Assembly (NCBI GenBank): GCA_036768485.1
Contig: JAVLUZ010000161.1
Span: forward strand, 11,849,510 to 11,913,509
From: Mermis nigrescens
Lineage: Eukaryota > Nematoda > Enoplea > Mermithida > Mermithidae
Length of the DNA stretch: 64,000 nt
Direction: 5' to 3'
Made by a program: the position numbers and the translations under genes. Under the pieces are notes generated by a model. The model worked only from the letters and a program-made list of their open reading frames with translations, was not told the DNA's origin and searched no databases. Of this stretch, positions 9,839 through 20,614 are shown in pieces (within the stretch, counting starts at the first letter, position 1; the number at the start of each line of letters is the position of its first letter).

Positions 9839-12234
9839 ATGCCAGGCAAGAAACTAGCAGGAAAAATGACCAAAACGGGGAGAAAAACCCCAGATAAGTC
9901 GCCTAAGCAGGCTAATACTCCGAAATCATATAGAAGTAAAATAAATGACTCAGATTCTGATCATAGCGCCAGTGCACAAAATTGTACAAGCGCAGACAGC
10001 ATTGTGAATACAAATCAAACACTAGGAGTCCAAACTCAGGACAACAGTGTTGACTCTCCGATAGATAATCAAGTTGCAAACGACGACAATATCACTCTTT
10101 GTCAAATTTTGAATGAAACGACAATTCCTAATCCGCAACGATCGGTTTCCGACACAAATGTGAATCAGAGACCAAAATGGCAATTCCATTAATCTTTTAG
10201 TGCAATGTTTGCACATATGCAAGATTTAGAAACCGGCTTGAATGTATAGCCGATGAACATGTGCATGCACAATTGCAAAATGCAAATCCTGCAAACCCTG
10301 ATTTGCAGCCTGTTGAACCACAACTGGTGTCAAATGTCACTGCAATGCGGACCAGCAGCATTTAGCTCGCTTTGCAAATGCTGACTCGGATTCGCTGCGT
10401 GCAGCTTTCTGAGTCAATGCCTGTCCGTCGTTCGTCTATTCCAGTGCTTCCTAATCAGCAAATCGTGTCACGTTTATCGCGTCCTACCGTTTCTGTAAAT
10501 GCTGAACAGCAACATTTAGCTCGTTTTGCAAATGTTGAACTGTGTCCACTGTGTGCACAGATCGTTTGCCAGCCGTTCAGCCGGTAGCGAACCAAGCTAA
10601 TCCTGTAAATGCTGAACTACCGCCACTTCATGCGATGCATATTCCGCAGAATCAAATTCTTGTGCCAAATACAGGTGCATCGATCCCACTGGATCAGAAC
10701 CTGCCTCAGATTCAACAGAACCAAAGAGTTCACTATCCTGACTGCTACTGACTTCCGGCCGGAAAGTCCCAGGCGTCATAGGATCTTCTTCAAGACGTTC
10801 TCACGGCATCGCTACCGTGACACGTTGTCTGATAGCTCAGAGAATACAGGTATTCGATACCTAGCTGATTCTATGAATAGAGGTCCATTTTTGTAACAAA
10901 TTCAGTACACGATAGCCAATAAGAAGTTTTTTCAAGGTGAAAAAACAGATATTCGTGGATTTTTTCATGAACTTGAGCGATTAGCAAATGGCTATAGAAT
11001 TGATGAAAGATCGTGTCTAGATTTGTTGCCATCATTTTTCGATACCTATACGACTACTACTAGATTGTTTTGCTCCCTACCCAACAACTTTCAATGAATT
11101 TTATGAACTCACGAAACAAAGCATTAATTGCAGAGTTTTGTCCTATTGACTCAGATAAATTGTTTGATAGATTTCTTGAGCGAAAACAGCACCCTTCGGA
11201 GTCTGTGAACGCTATTTTTTGGCATTACGTCAGAAGATCTCATTTGAGCTCAACCAGAAATTCGTTGATTTGATAGCATTTGAGAAAATGCTCCATCATC
11301 AGCTCAGAAAAGGGATGAATCCAGATATCGCGAGAAAAGCTTACAAAATAGTGCCTGAAGCACCGCTTCAAGATTTTCTGGTGCGGCGCGTTGCATAGAG
11401 TTTGCAAACCTACAGTATGCTTCATCTAAGCAGCCTATGCCATATTTACCAGCAACAGCCGCTGCAATAACTAGTAGCGTGTTGCCAAAAAATAATTTTT
11501 GGCGTTCAACGATAGTCTAAATGAGACCCCCGTCAATCTACATCTTTTCGTCAATCGCGTCCAGAGACATCTAACGTTTTAGCGCAACGATATTGCGTGT
11601 ATTGCAAACACATGGGCCTCACCAGAGATGAATGTTTTCGGCGTCAGCAAAACAACAACCGAAATTATCGCAACAGCAAAGTCTTCACAATTCTAGTGAG
11701 CACGCGAATCGATACCATAGCCAATCCAGGCCAATGTTTCAAAACAACTCATCATCGTTGCGATCGAACTACCGCACTGTATAATTCTCGTGTGTTTCGA
11801 AACTCACAGTATCCATCTATGTCTCAAAATTATGACTCCTGTCAAGATTGACGTCCGAGCAATGATTTTTGGCAAATACGGCAATCGTCAGAACTACAGT
11901 AATCCCTACAGTAATTCTGCACAAGCCATGACAATGAAATATGTATGCAAACAACGTTTTAGACAGAACATTCCCAGAATTATCATCAGCCAAATAACGC
12001 GTACTGACAATTTCCGCAGCAACCTATGCGTTCTAATCCCCCGGCAGTTACATATTCGGTATCATCCACACCCACCGTTACGTTTCCCCCAACTCAATCC
12101 GGACCAAAGCGTCATCTAATAACGAAAACATCGTAACTTCGTCTGTCTCGACTTCCGAAAATTTGGAACAGCTGCATCTCAAGCTTTTCTCAAAGAATAC
12201 CATCGTTACAGAAACGTTTAGCAGCTACAAAAAG
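9839..12234 (+). pseudogene. gag: E2 gag, frameshifted
   Basis: ATG at 9839 follows the leader. The first 117 codons (MPGKKLAGKMTKTG... to 10192) are Ser/Asp/Asn-rich and hydrophilic. Capsid-like sequence is seen at 10895-11400: KKFFQGEKTDIRGFFHELER, LPSFFDTYTT, then LHHQLRKGMNPDIARKAYKI and PEAPLQDF, matching E1 gag motif for motif. A zinc knuckle CVYCKHMGLTRDEC lies at 11594-11635; the histidine of CCHC is a leucine, so the knuckle is broken. An Asn/Gln/Tyr-rich tail follows. Repeats of AATGCTGAACAGCAACATTT occur at 10350-10620. Many frame changes prevent full-length translation. Confidence 0.85.
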
Positions 12235-13040
12235 CTAAACTCGCAAGTCAAAACTCAGGATGCAGCTAATAGTGTTTGTTAGCCATGCATCTACGAATTT
12301 GCCTACAATATTAGCAGAAATCAATGGAATAAAGCCCTGCGTTAATTGACACAGGATCGGCAAGTCACAATGATGACCACAAGTGCTTTCTGCGCGTAGG
12401 TTTAAAATTGCCACCAGCAAGCAGCGCATGTTGTTCACGGAATTGGAAAATGACAGCAACCGTGCATTTCACCTATATCATGCATATCACAGTCGCAGAA
12501 CAAACCACCCGGCTGTTGTCTTAGTCATCAATGACTTACCGGGAGATTTGTTTCTAGGTTTCTGATTTTTGCAAACAAGCTTTACTTTTCGTCAACACAG
12601 TGGAAGATTGTGCTTTTGCCAATGGTTTTCGTGTCGAATTACCATCCGCAAATGACAAAAAACATTTACGCGCAAACCCTGATACGCAAACCGCGTGTCC
12701 AGTTTGTGCTCGCGTAACTGTTACCGAATCAATTGTCATTCAACCGCGTCACAAAATTGTGACGCCAGGATATGTTTGTTGTGGTCAAATTCAATGATGA
12801 AATTGCTCTTTGGAACCTGATAATGATTTCACATGCTAAGGCAAATCACTGTTCGTCGCACCAGCTATCATCGACACATCAGTTCCTGTTTTCACTTCAA
12901 GTCTGTAATACGTCTAAATCACCTATCACTATAGATATTGGAGAATTCATAAAGTTCAACAACTGAAGCTGAAATTGTAGCACCTCATGTCGCCCTCTAT
13001 CAGACGATAGAGCGTCTGAACTTGCATCGATCAACATAGC
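12235..13040 (+). pseudogene. E2 retropepsin and post-protease module
   Basis: The active-site loop ALIDTGSA is readable at 12339-12362 (DTG at 12348-12356), preceded by ASTNLPTILAEINGIKP and followed after a +1 shift by VTMMTTSAF. Unlike E1, the catalytic triad is intact, but the frame is not. Downstream come NDLPGDLFLGF, EDCAFANGFRVELPSAND and a cysteine-bearing stretch TQTACPVCARVTVTES, all paralleled in E1. The protease would process the Gag-Pol polyprotein. The role of the conserved cysteine module is unknown. Confidence 0.85.
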
Positions 13041-13960
13041 CTAAATGGTACGGCAATAAATGCTCATCAGCAACAGCAGGTTCATGATCTGTGCCAGTGT
13101 TATTCCTCAATTTTTGCCTTAAAAGGAGAACCTCTAGGCCGAACGCCACTCCTTAAGCATCATATTGACACAGGCAATAGTCCGCCTTATCACAGGAAAA
13201 ACATATTGCGTCGTAACACTGCGTCAAAAGTACTGCAAGCAGTTATCGACGAAATGTTAGCTGATAAGTGATTCGTCCAACTACAAGCCCATGGGCTAGT
13301 CCGTTATTCCTAATCGGTAAAAGGATGGTTCTTTGCGTCCAGTTGTAGACTATCGTCGCCTAAATGAAGTGACCAAGACCCAAGTGTATCCGTTTACCTC
13401 AAATTGAAGATTATTTTGATGCTCTCGGATCGGCAGCGTATTTTTCTACACTAGATCTCAAATCAGTTTATTGGCAGATCCCGTTAGATAAAGAATCATG
13501 GGAGAAAACAGCTTTCATTTGCCCTGTCAGTCACTATGAATTCAACGTGCTACCTTTTGGTCTCAAAATGCGCCAGCAGATTTTCAGCGCTTAATGGAAT
13601 TAGTTCTAGCAGGACTAAACTGGAACAAGTGCCTAGTTTACATCGACGATATCATCATTTTTCTCGAACTTTTCCAGAACATCTTCAAGATTTAGAGAAA
13701 GTTTTTAAGGCCTTAAGTGACGCAGATTTGCGCATTAAGCTGACAAATGCCATTTTGCCCATAACAAAGTTCAATTTTTAGGGCATAGAATTAGTTCTTT
13801 TGGGATCGCGCCAGACCCAACGAAAGTTGCAGATGTACGAAGCTTTCCAACTCCGAAAATGTGAAAGGCGTACAAAAATTCCTTTGTCTTGTACATTGGT
13901 TCAAAAGTTTGCAAAGGATCTCGCAAAAGTAGCTAAGCCACTTTTCAACTTATTGTGAAA
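13041..13960 (+). pseudogene. pol: E2 reverse transcriptase
   Basis: Ty3-type RT motifs in several frames: IGKKDGSLRPVVDYRRLNEV (about 13312-13365), LPQIEDYFDALGSAAYFSTL, DLKSVYWQIPLDKE, TAFICPVSHYEFNVLPFGL, then APADFQRLMELVLAGLNW. The catalytic box YIDD is intact at 13639-13650. EHLQDLEKVFKALSDADLRI follows in another frame. It synthesises cDNA from the element RNA in the particle. Frame shifts near 13280, 13380, 13570, 13660 and 13860 make it non-functional as it stands. Confidence 0.92.
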
Positions 13961-14500
13961 AGATATCCCTTTTGTTTGGACTGAAAAGCATCAAGAAGCT
14001 TTCGAAAAAAATCAAGGATGCTTTCACTTCTCCGCCAATCCTACAATTGCCAAAGTTTGACGACAAACATCAGTTTATCTTAACAACTGATGCCAGCAAC
14101 TATGCTTTAGGTGCAATTCTTACCCAAAAGCATCTGCCGTCGGGTAATCGTTTCCATACTCAGCTATGCAAGCCGAGTCTTGAATTCAGAAATGAGGTAA
14201 TTACGCCATGTCAGAGAAAGAAGCTCTAGCTGTTGTGTGGGCGATTAAATACTATCGTCACTATCTTTATGGAACAGAGTTCGTGGTTGAAACCGACCAC
14301 CAAGCTTTAACATGGCTAGTAAACTCAAAGACCCGTTTAGTCGTCTTCGAAGATGGGGAGTCAAGCTTCAAGAATACACGTATAAAATTGTGTATGTCCG
14401 CGGTGCTTATAATTGTGCTGCCGATTTACTTTAGTGTCACCCTAAATATGATGAAAATGAGCGAAATCATAAAGCTGAAAGAATAGCAAAAGTGAATGTC
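13961..14500 (+). pseudogene. pol: E2 RNase H
   Basis: Reads FVWTEKHQEAFEKIKDAFTS, then LTTDASNYALGAILTQ (14089-14130) and after a shift [20 protein letters not shown] and [15 protein letters not shown] (14210-14330). TDAS, E and TDH are the acidic positions typical of Ty3 RNase H, which degrades RNA in the RNA/DNA hybrid. It lies directly downstream of RT as expected. The frame breaks near 14190 and 14340. Confidence 0.9.
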
Positions 14501-14559
14501 GCCAATCTAGAATCCGGAAAAGTCAGAGTCGGAAGAGGATGATAATCCGCCCGACATAC

Positions 14560-15901
14560 AATAACTACGTCAAACGTGAAAAGAAATGTACCACCGGTAT
14601 ATTATGAAAGAAATATGCTGATGATGCAGAAAAATCAGAAATGCTAACGTCAGCTAAACTGTTAGCAGAGCAACAACTTGACCCTGAAATTGACAAAATT
14701 CACTCCCTCGATGATCTTTCCGAGAAGAAGTATCGCGATGAATTTTTCGTCAGCCAAGATCTACTTTTGACGTTTTCAACCCAAACGTAGCCCCCACGTC
14801 ATCTATCAACTCGTCATACCTAAATCTCTACGTCGTTTTATCTTATCCGAATTTCATGATTCAATTTTTGGTGCTCATTTCTCAGCCCGAAATTCTGCCC
14901 AATATCCAAATGAGATATTGGTGGCCAAGAATGAAAACGATGTCATTGCATGGTGTAAAAATTGCCATACATGCATCTGCAACGTAAGATTTCGTCAATT
15001 CCAGCATCGGTACCCCTAAAACCGATTGAAGTTAGCGCTCCTTTTGATCTCATCGCTTGTGACTGTCTTCACATGCCAAAATCTATCTCTGGAAACGATA
15101 AAGTTGTAGTTTTCATGGATTATTTCACGAAATATGTAGGAGCATTTCCTGTTTCGGACATAAAAGCTACAAAAGCTACTACAATTGCAAATCATTTGCT
15201 ACGTGAAATCATACATAGACACGGTGTGCCTAGACGTTTTTTGACAGTAGATCAAGGACTTTATTTTACATCAACATTAGTTTCTGAAATATGCAAAATT
15301 TTGCATATCCAGAAAATTTTTACAACACGGTACCATCCCCAATGTGATAGTCTGGTGGAGAGGTATAATCGAACGTTGATTGACTGTTTATCAAAGCTAA
15401 GTGCTCGTGACCAATATGATTGGGAACAGTATCTCCCATTTGCGTTGTTTGCCTATCGAGCAACGCCTCAAGCCTCGATGAACTTATCGCCTTTTGTCTT
15501 ACTTTTTATGGTCGAGAGCCGTCTTTTCCGTTAGATATTCAAATCTTGAATGATTTAACCCTTGACCCTGAATCGTCTAACCAAGTTGAAGCGTACTTAG
15601 CCAGCCTAGTTCACTCCCACGTGACTTACATGAGGCTGCAGCCACTAACTTAGCGAAAGCGCGTACACATCAAAAGCAACAATATGATAAAAATGTTTCC
15701 AAAACAACTTTTTCGGTTAACGATATTGTTTATCTGAATAACAAAGCAGTTATTCCATCGAATCAAGGCAAACTTGCTCCTAAGCAAATGGGTCCATATC
15801 GTATCACCGAATTGCCAACTTCTGAAACAGCTCGGATTGTCTATATTCACAATCCACTTGTGACTCACTTAGTTCATCGAAATAGGTTATTGCACGTCTA
15901 A
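14560..15901 (+). pseudogene. pol: E2 integrase with GPY/F module
   Basis: The zinc-binding part is frameshifted: LSEFHDSIFGAHFS near 14845, then WCKNCHTCIC near 14950 give an H...H...C-x2-C pattern. The catalytic core at 14962-15534 has its DDE residues: D in LIACDCLHMPK, D in RFLTVDQGLYFTS, E in DSLVERYNRTL, with VERYNR the usual C-terminal signature. A frameshift near 15510 leads into GREPSFPLDIQILNDLTLDP. The GPY/F module (KLAPKQMGPYRITEL) reads from 15659 to a TAA at 15899-15901. It inserts the cDNA into host DNA. No chromodomain is evident after it. Confidence 0.93.
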
Positions 15902-16142
15902 ATTGCTATTTTCCGATTTAATTTCGGAGAAACGCGCATATATTCCAGGCGATATTGTACTAGTTCAGGTCTCACGTCATCCCGTTTGCCCTGGGATAGT
16001 CATAGATTTTTCAGAATAACTGGCTAGCAAACGTCATAAAAAGGAATGCGTTCCCCGTCCGTTTACTCATTATGTCTAAGTCCAATCATGCGGTTCCCCC
16101 AAATAACGTTTATCCTTTTTCAGAACCCTATTTTACACAACT

Positions 16143-17528
16143 ATGTCCGACAAACCATCAGAAAACTTGGATAACAACCATCCAGAGTTCAATCTGCAAT
16201 GGCCACACGTCGTCCAATGTCACAGAATTCCTCATAGCCTGCATGCGGCAGCTGCACGCTTGCAGCTACGCTTAGGACCTACGGGTCAAGAGTCTCCATT
16301 TGTAGGGCATGCCGGCTTCATTGCCGATAGAGTGCCTGTAAGCCCGCGTGCTGAACCTCAGCGTTACCGTCGTATCATGGCTCAACGTCATTGGTATTTT
16401 GAGCATTTTGGCAGAGCGCCACTGACTGTGCCATATGTCCCAGCCAGTGATATCCGTGTAGTTTTCGTAGATTCACCCGCAGAGTCATATGCGGCCATTG
16501 TCGCCATTCTTGTGCCGATGAATGCCTTAAATGGTCGTTTTGGCTTCGACTCAGAGTTTGTTAATGATCGCATTTACTTGCCATATTCCCAATGGGATGA
16601 TCAGTATCGGGCACACCTGGGCGTGGGGGGTTTGGGGGTATGCACCTTTTCCAGAAACCAAAATACCCCCCCCAGAAATCAAAATACCCCCCCCCCAGAA
16701 TTCAATTTTTGAAAATTTTTTTCGTTTTTTTCTGCAATTTTTTGATGCCAATGGATAGTGCTTGATGAGAAACGTCGAAAAATGGTGTTTTTATCGCCAT
16801 ACCACCATTTTTAAGGCCATTTTTCGACCTTCAAAAAATCTTGCAACCCCCCCAGAATTTTCTTGCTGCCCACGTATGGTATCGGGCCATAAGGGCCACA
16901 CATCACGATTCAAATGGTCCATTTGTCCATTTCATTCAAATCGCGACAGTTCGCGGTCAAGTTTTTTGTGTGGGACGTCGCACAGTTCCCACTTCCGCTA
17001 TTTGGCCTACATGAGTTGTTTCACCATTCGACGACCTGATGTCGCCTTAGCTTGCCATGGATCAGATAGCGATTACATTTGTTGGTTTTCATGTGTATGT
17101 GACACGTCTTTTGCTTGGGAGCACTATCAGCAAAATCGCCGCCAGCTGCCAGAGGCATCACGAGTTATTCGAATGCAACGTGTTCGAGGCTCAAATAATT
17201 GATACTTCTTCCGCTCGCCAATAATTTCACCAGAGCTGTGGCAACCACTCCGGGAAATCATTGTCTTCAAACGCTTTTACAGTATATGTTCAATCTCCAA
17301 ATTTGTCAGCCAGCCAGAACGGCAGTAAGTCAAGCTTGGAATCGAGCTCCATTGCCAGATCGGATGGTTCGATATCTAATCACTGATCCAATCGGTGCTC
17401 TGGATCTGTATCTTTTGATAGTGTGTCATGCAGTTGATTGCTCATATATTGCTCTAACGGCTCCGACCAATAGAGAGCGATTCGCCGGAGATGAAATGTC
17501 CGGAAATCAAAAAGGATCAAAAATTTGA
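16143..17528 (+). pseudogene. E2 ORF3: Rrp6/RNase D-like DEDDy exonuclease
   Basis: ATG at 16143 opens a frame running to 16611, where a short element interrupts it; it resumes at 16887 (ATHHDSNGPFVHFIQIA). Exo I is FGFDSEF (D and E at 16548-16556), followed by VHFIQIATVRGQVFCVG, the usual second strand. Exo II is ACHGSDSDYICWF (H at 17056, D at 17071), reached after a shift near 17010. A further shift gives LFECNVFEAQIID, then the C-terminal helices ending AWNRAPLPDRMVRYLITDP with Exo III Y-x3-D (17373-17387). HG-x3-D and W-x-R-x-PLP...Y-x3-D are signatures of the Rrp6/EXOSC10 branch. DEDDy exonucleases are known as ORF3 of some bdelloid-rotifer LTR elements. Role in the element unknown. Confidence 0.82.
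16612..16878 (+). mobile_element. Family A short hAT-like element inside ORF3
   Basis: 267 bp, CACACCTGGGCGTGGGGGG to CTGCCCACGTATG, flanked by the 8-bp duplication GTATCGGG (16604-16611, 16879-16886). Removing it and one TSD copy rejoins the ORF3 frame exactly (QYR to AIRATHHD). It is therefore younger than E2. Confidence 0.95.
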
Positions 17529-18600
17529 TATGCCTTTGGCTCAAGCCGGCTCAATGCCTGCTAAATCTAGCAGAGCTCGACAAGAGAATCAAACGCAGAG
17601 ATATTGCAGAACAGAAAAAGAAAGAAAAGGCTGAAGAATTCAAAAAGGGAAAACGTTGATTGTAGATATTCTGAATCTCAGCTTCGATGAGAGCGCAGAG
17701 GAATATGACGATGATGATAACGAATCAGACATCGAAATGGTGCAACCAGCTTTCACGTTAGCACCAGAAGCGTCGCAAGAATTGACAGCATCTTTGTCTC
17801 AAACTCCTTTGTCTCTGCACCTCCGTCTACCGACGATGATCAGTGCACAGACGCCAACTTCCGTCTCACAGCCAGATACAGAGCTGAAATATCCCAATAA
17901 AGTCTACGAAAATGAGGAAGAAGTTCTGACTATGATGAAGAAGTTTTTGAAGCTGTCGATGAAGCTTCTGGAAGTCCAATTGCAGATGTAGCGGAGCCTC
18001 CGCAAACATCTCAGCCAGCAATCACAGCTGAAGAAGAAAATGATGATGCAAGATCAGCCGACTTGCAGCTGTTACAAATATCTGATTGTACCGGAAGGCA
18101 AAAAAGCAATCATATTCGAAAATTGGAAGATGAATTTGCTCAAGCCGTCCACGAAAGATTTTTCAAAGATTTAGAGAGGTTGTGGACGAATATCACAAAG
18201 AACCAAAGGAACGTGTGTCACTGTCGCTAAACCAGCAACAAGCGCAAGAATATGCCCAAAAACGAGATTTCTTTTGTGAGCCAGGCAGCTGAACATGCCT
18301 ATCGGATGTACACAGAAGACTTCCGAGCTCATCTTGTCAACCTTTTGGGACAAGAATTTAAATCCGCTGATTGAAACTCTAATTTGCGAACGAAAATGAG
18401 CATATCGAATGTATTTTGACTAGTTTCAACAATGTATATCAGGCCAACGAGCAACAATCATTGCCTCGAGTTGTGCTAAGCGGTCAGCAATCTGCGCAAA
18501 ATATGTCAATCGAAATTGACCGGCTTTGCCAATTCCGTTTCTCAGCAAATTCACGCAACATCCGCGTCCTTTCTACAATGATTCGACTTTTCGTCTAACT
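17529..18600 (+). pseudogene. E2 ORF3 continuation: acidic, low-complexity linker
   Basis: After the exonuclease the frames carry a Lys/Arg-rich stretch (KKERKG type, 17590-17650), an acidic stretch ESAEEYDDDDNESDIEMV (17656 onward), Ser/Thr/Pro-rich text and a helical, charged segment (SNHIRKLEDEFAQAVHERFF, 18105-18165). HKEPKERVSLSLNQQQAQEY follows in a further frame. It looks like a disordered linker and coiled segment between two domains. No family recognised. Stops and shifts are frequent. Confidence 0.5.
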
Positions 18601-18784
18601 CGGTTCTATGTCAGCGAGGGTTCAATGGTCTATGAAGTTGGTTTAGAATTTGTAGCTAATCATCCAAGGTTAAGAACCGCCTAAAGTCGAACATCGAGCT
18701 AACTACACAATTCCATCGGAATTTTTTCCACATTGTCTTACGCCTGCCTGACCTTCATGCTCCTTTGGCTTTAACAATTGCCAA

Positions 18785-19363
18785 ATGGCTGATATTTTCA
18801 GTTCAATGAACGAATTTTTCGAAGAATACAAGTCAACTTTTCATTTCATTCCGTCTTTTCAATCTACGACTTTCATGTCTGTGCCACTACTTCTTCAATT
18901 TCTCGACAATTCGTTTTTAAGATACCAATTTTGGTATCGAGAACCTCAAATTGCTAGGTGCATGGTTGAACAACTTCGACAAATGCTTAGATCAATTCTT
19001 GTGGAAAGAGCTTTCAATCCGTTTCCGAAAGAAGCTTTTGTCGAGTTTCCTGAAATTATTGAGACAACTACAGATTTATACACAGCGCATAAGCAAATCC
19101 AGTTGATTCGATCGCGCACAGGTCCGCCAATCACGTTTGTTTTTCCACGCTATGCCGCACGTCAACAAATCCAAGGTTACTTGGAAGTAACTCTTCCCGG
19201 TCAATTAGAAGAATTTTGCAACCGACTAAGCAACCGCGACGCGTCTGTGACTTGTACGGACAAGCCGCCAACAAAATCGCGCGAATGCACCGTTGATTTA
19301 TCTATTGAAGGTCAAATTGCTTTACGTCGTCGGCTGCATGGAGCAAGAGCGACGCTACCGTAG
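18785..19363 (+). pseudogene. E2 ORF3 C-terminal domain, unidentified
   Basis: A 192-codon open stretch begins MADIFSSMNEFFEEYKSTFH and contains VPLLLQFLDNSFLRYQFWYR, MVEQLRQMLRSILVERAF, PKEAFVEFPEIIETTTDLYT and PITFVFPRYAARQQIQGYL. It is the longest open frame of the element, globular in composition with alternating helical and strand-like parts, and has no signal peptide or membrane segment. The upstream text is open in other frames, so the ATG at 18785 need not be the true start. It lies between the exonuclease and an Arg-rich tail, in the place where env sits in errantivirus-like elements, but nothing envelope-like is seen. Confidence 0.55.
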
Positions 19364-19896
19364 GTCTACGCAGGCTATTGGAGGAAACGCCACAATCGTT
19401 CCATATTCGCCGTACTACCGATTTCGCTATTACATCTACGGTTCGTCAGCCGAACGTTCGTCGCAACCTACTGAACGTCTTACGTCGCATCAATGTCATT
19501 ATAATCGTGTCGAACGTAGTCGTCAGTTACGCGCGCCGTCATAGCCAAACGAGCGGCTTCACAAACTTCTGCTCAACCGTTGGCCTAACCGTCTGCTTTG
19601 GGCCGTAGTATTCCACATCCATCGCGTTTAGACAATCATCGCCATTGCGATTCCGCTGCGCCGCATCGCCCAGCCCTGATGACTGTATCTGTGCCACGGT
19701 TTTGGTTACACAATCGCAGGATCATTATCCTGTCCAGCAGCAAATTGGCCGCGCTGCATTTTACGCCTATTCCATTGTGAGGAAACAACCGCGTCCATTC
19801 TACGTCGCGCATTACGCCGATTATTTGTGCACGACTGACGGCCGTCGTACCGCTCAGTCGTATTTGCCTCGTGATCAACCGGATCGCCGCACTTGA
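19364..19896 (+). pseudogene. E2 ORF3 Arg/Tyr-rich tail
   Basis: Several overlapping frames carry Arg-rich text (RRITVQPN-like, PYYRFRYYIYGSSAERSSQP, REHYADYLCTTDGRRTAQSY region) ending PRDQPDRRT and a TGA at about 19896. Composition suggests a basic nucleic-acid-binding tail of the same polyprotein; frameshifts hide the true reading. Low confidence in any particular frame. Confidence 0.35.
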
Positions 19897-20605
19897 CTAT
19901 TTGTTCATCGTTTGATTTTTGCTGTGCCAGGACAATGTACCGACTGCCAGCAGTTTGTATATTTTTTGTTTAATTTGTTTATAGTTTTTTCCATAAAATT
20001 TTCTCTTACTAGTTAATTTTTCCTGCAGCCACTTTCCCAAATTTTTTCTCTTCACTTTAGGACCATTTTTTCTAACTATCTTTTTACATATCTCCGTTAT
20101 TCATTATTTTCCATGTATATTTTTATTTTGCTGTATACTTTTCTGATTTTTCTGAAAAAACATATTTGTTATTTCATTGTATTTGTCTGTCTTTGATTCA
20201 TTTATTGTCCTTGTCCATATGTGTGCTCAATTTGTCCATAATTTGAGCCTTTCACTCAATACTAATTAAGCCGAGTGATTCTGCCCTCCTATCATAGATT
20301 ATTTTTCAATCGAAATTCTCCCGGTCCCGGGCAACAGTCAATTCCGTGTTGCACAAAACCACGTTGTCTACGCGTCGTCAACGCACCATTTTTTTGCCTC
20401 CCACTGCTCAATTGTTTGATGTAGCCGTACGTCATACCGTACATTTTCATGCATATGTTTTGTGCAAAGGTGTGTCAGCATCCCGCTTGATCTGCTGACA
20501 CGAATCAATAATCGCCCGACTCCACGCTCGTGTCGTCTTTGCACAAAGTTTATGACAAACGTTTTTGCGCATAAAAATTTGCACTGCATGCAAATTTTTC
20601 AATAT
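19897..20605 (+). other. E2 3' untranslated region
   Basis: T-rich, non-coding. 20280-20600 includes a box with TTGTGCAAAGGTGTGTCAGC and CGTCTTTGCACAAAG (20457-20544) whose complementary ends could form a stem. No gene is seen. Confidence 0.55.
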
Positions 20606-20614
20606 CCGGGGGAG
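20606..20614 (+). promoter_or_regulatory. E2 polypurine tract
   Basis: CCGGGGGAG ends directly before the TG of the 3' LTR, the position and composition expected of the plus-strand primer. It is short. Confidence 0.75.

Noticed and set aside
14962..15534. Intact stand-alone integrase gene
   Set aside because: The open core is part of a frameshifted pol; zinc-binding and C-terminal parts lie in other frames on either side.
16143..19896. Envelope gene of an errantivirus-like element
   Set aside because: No signal peptide, cleavage site, membrane anchor or cysteine pattern; the first half is an exonuclease.
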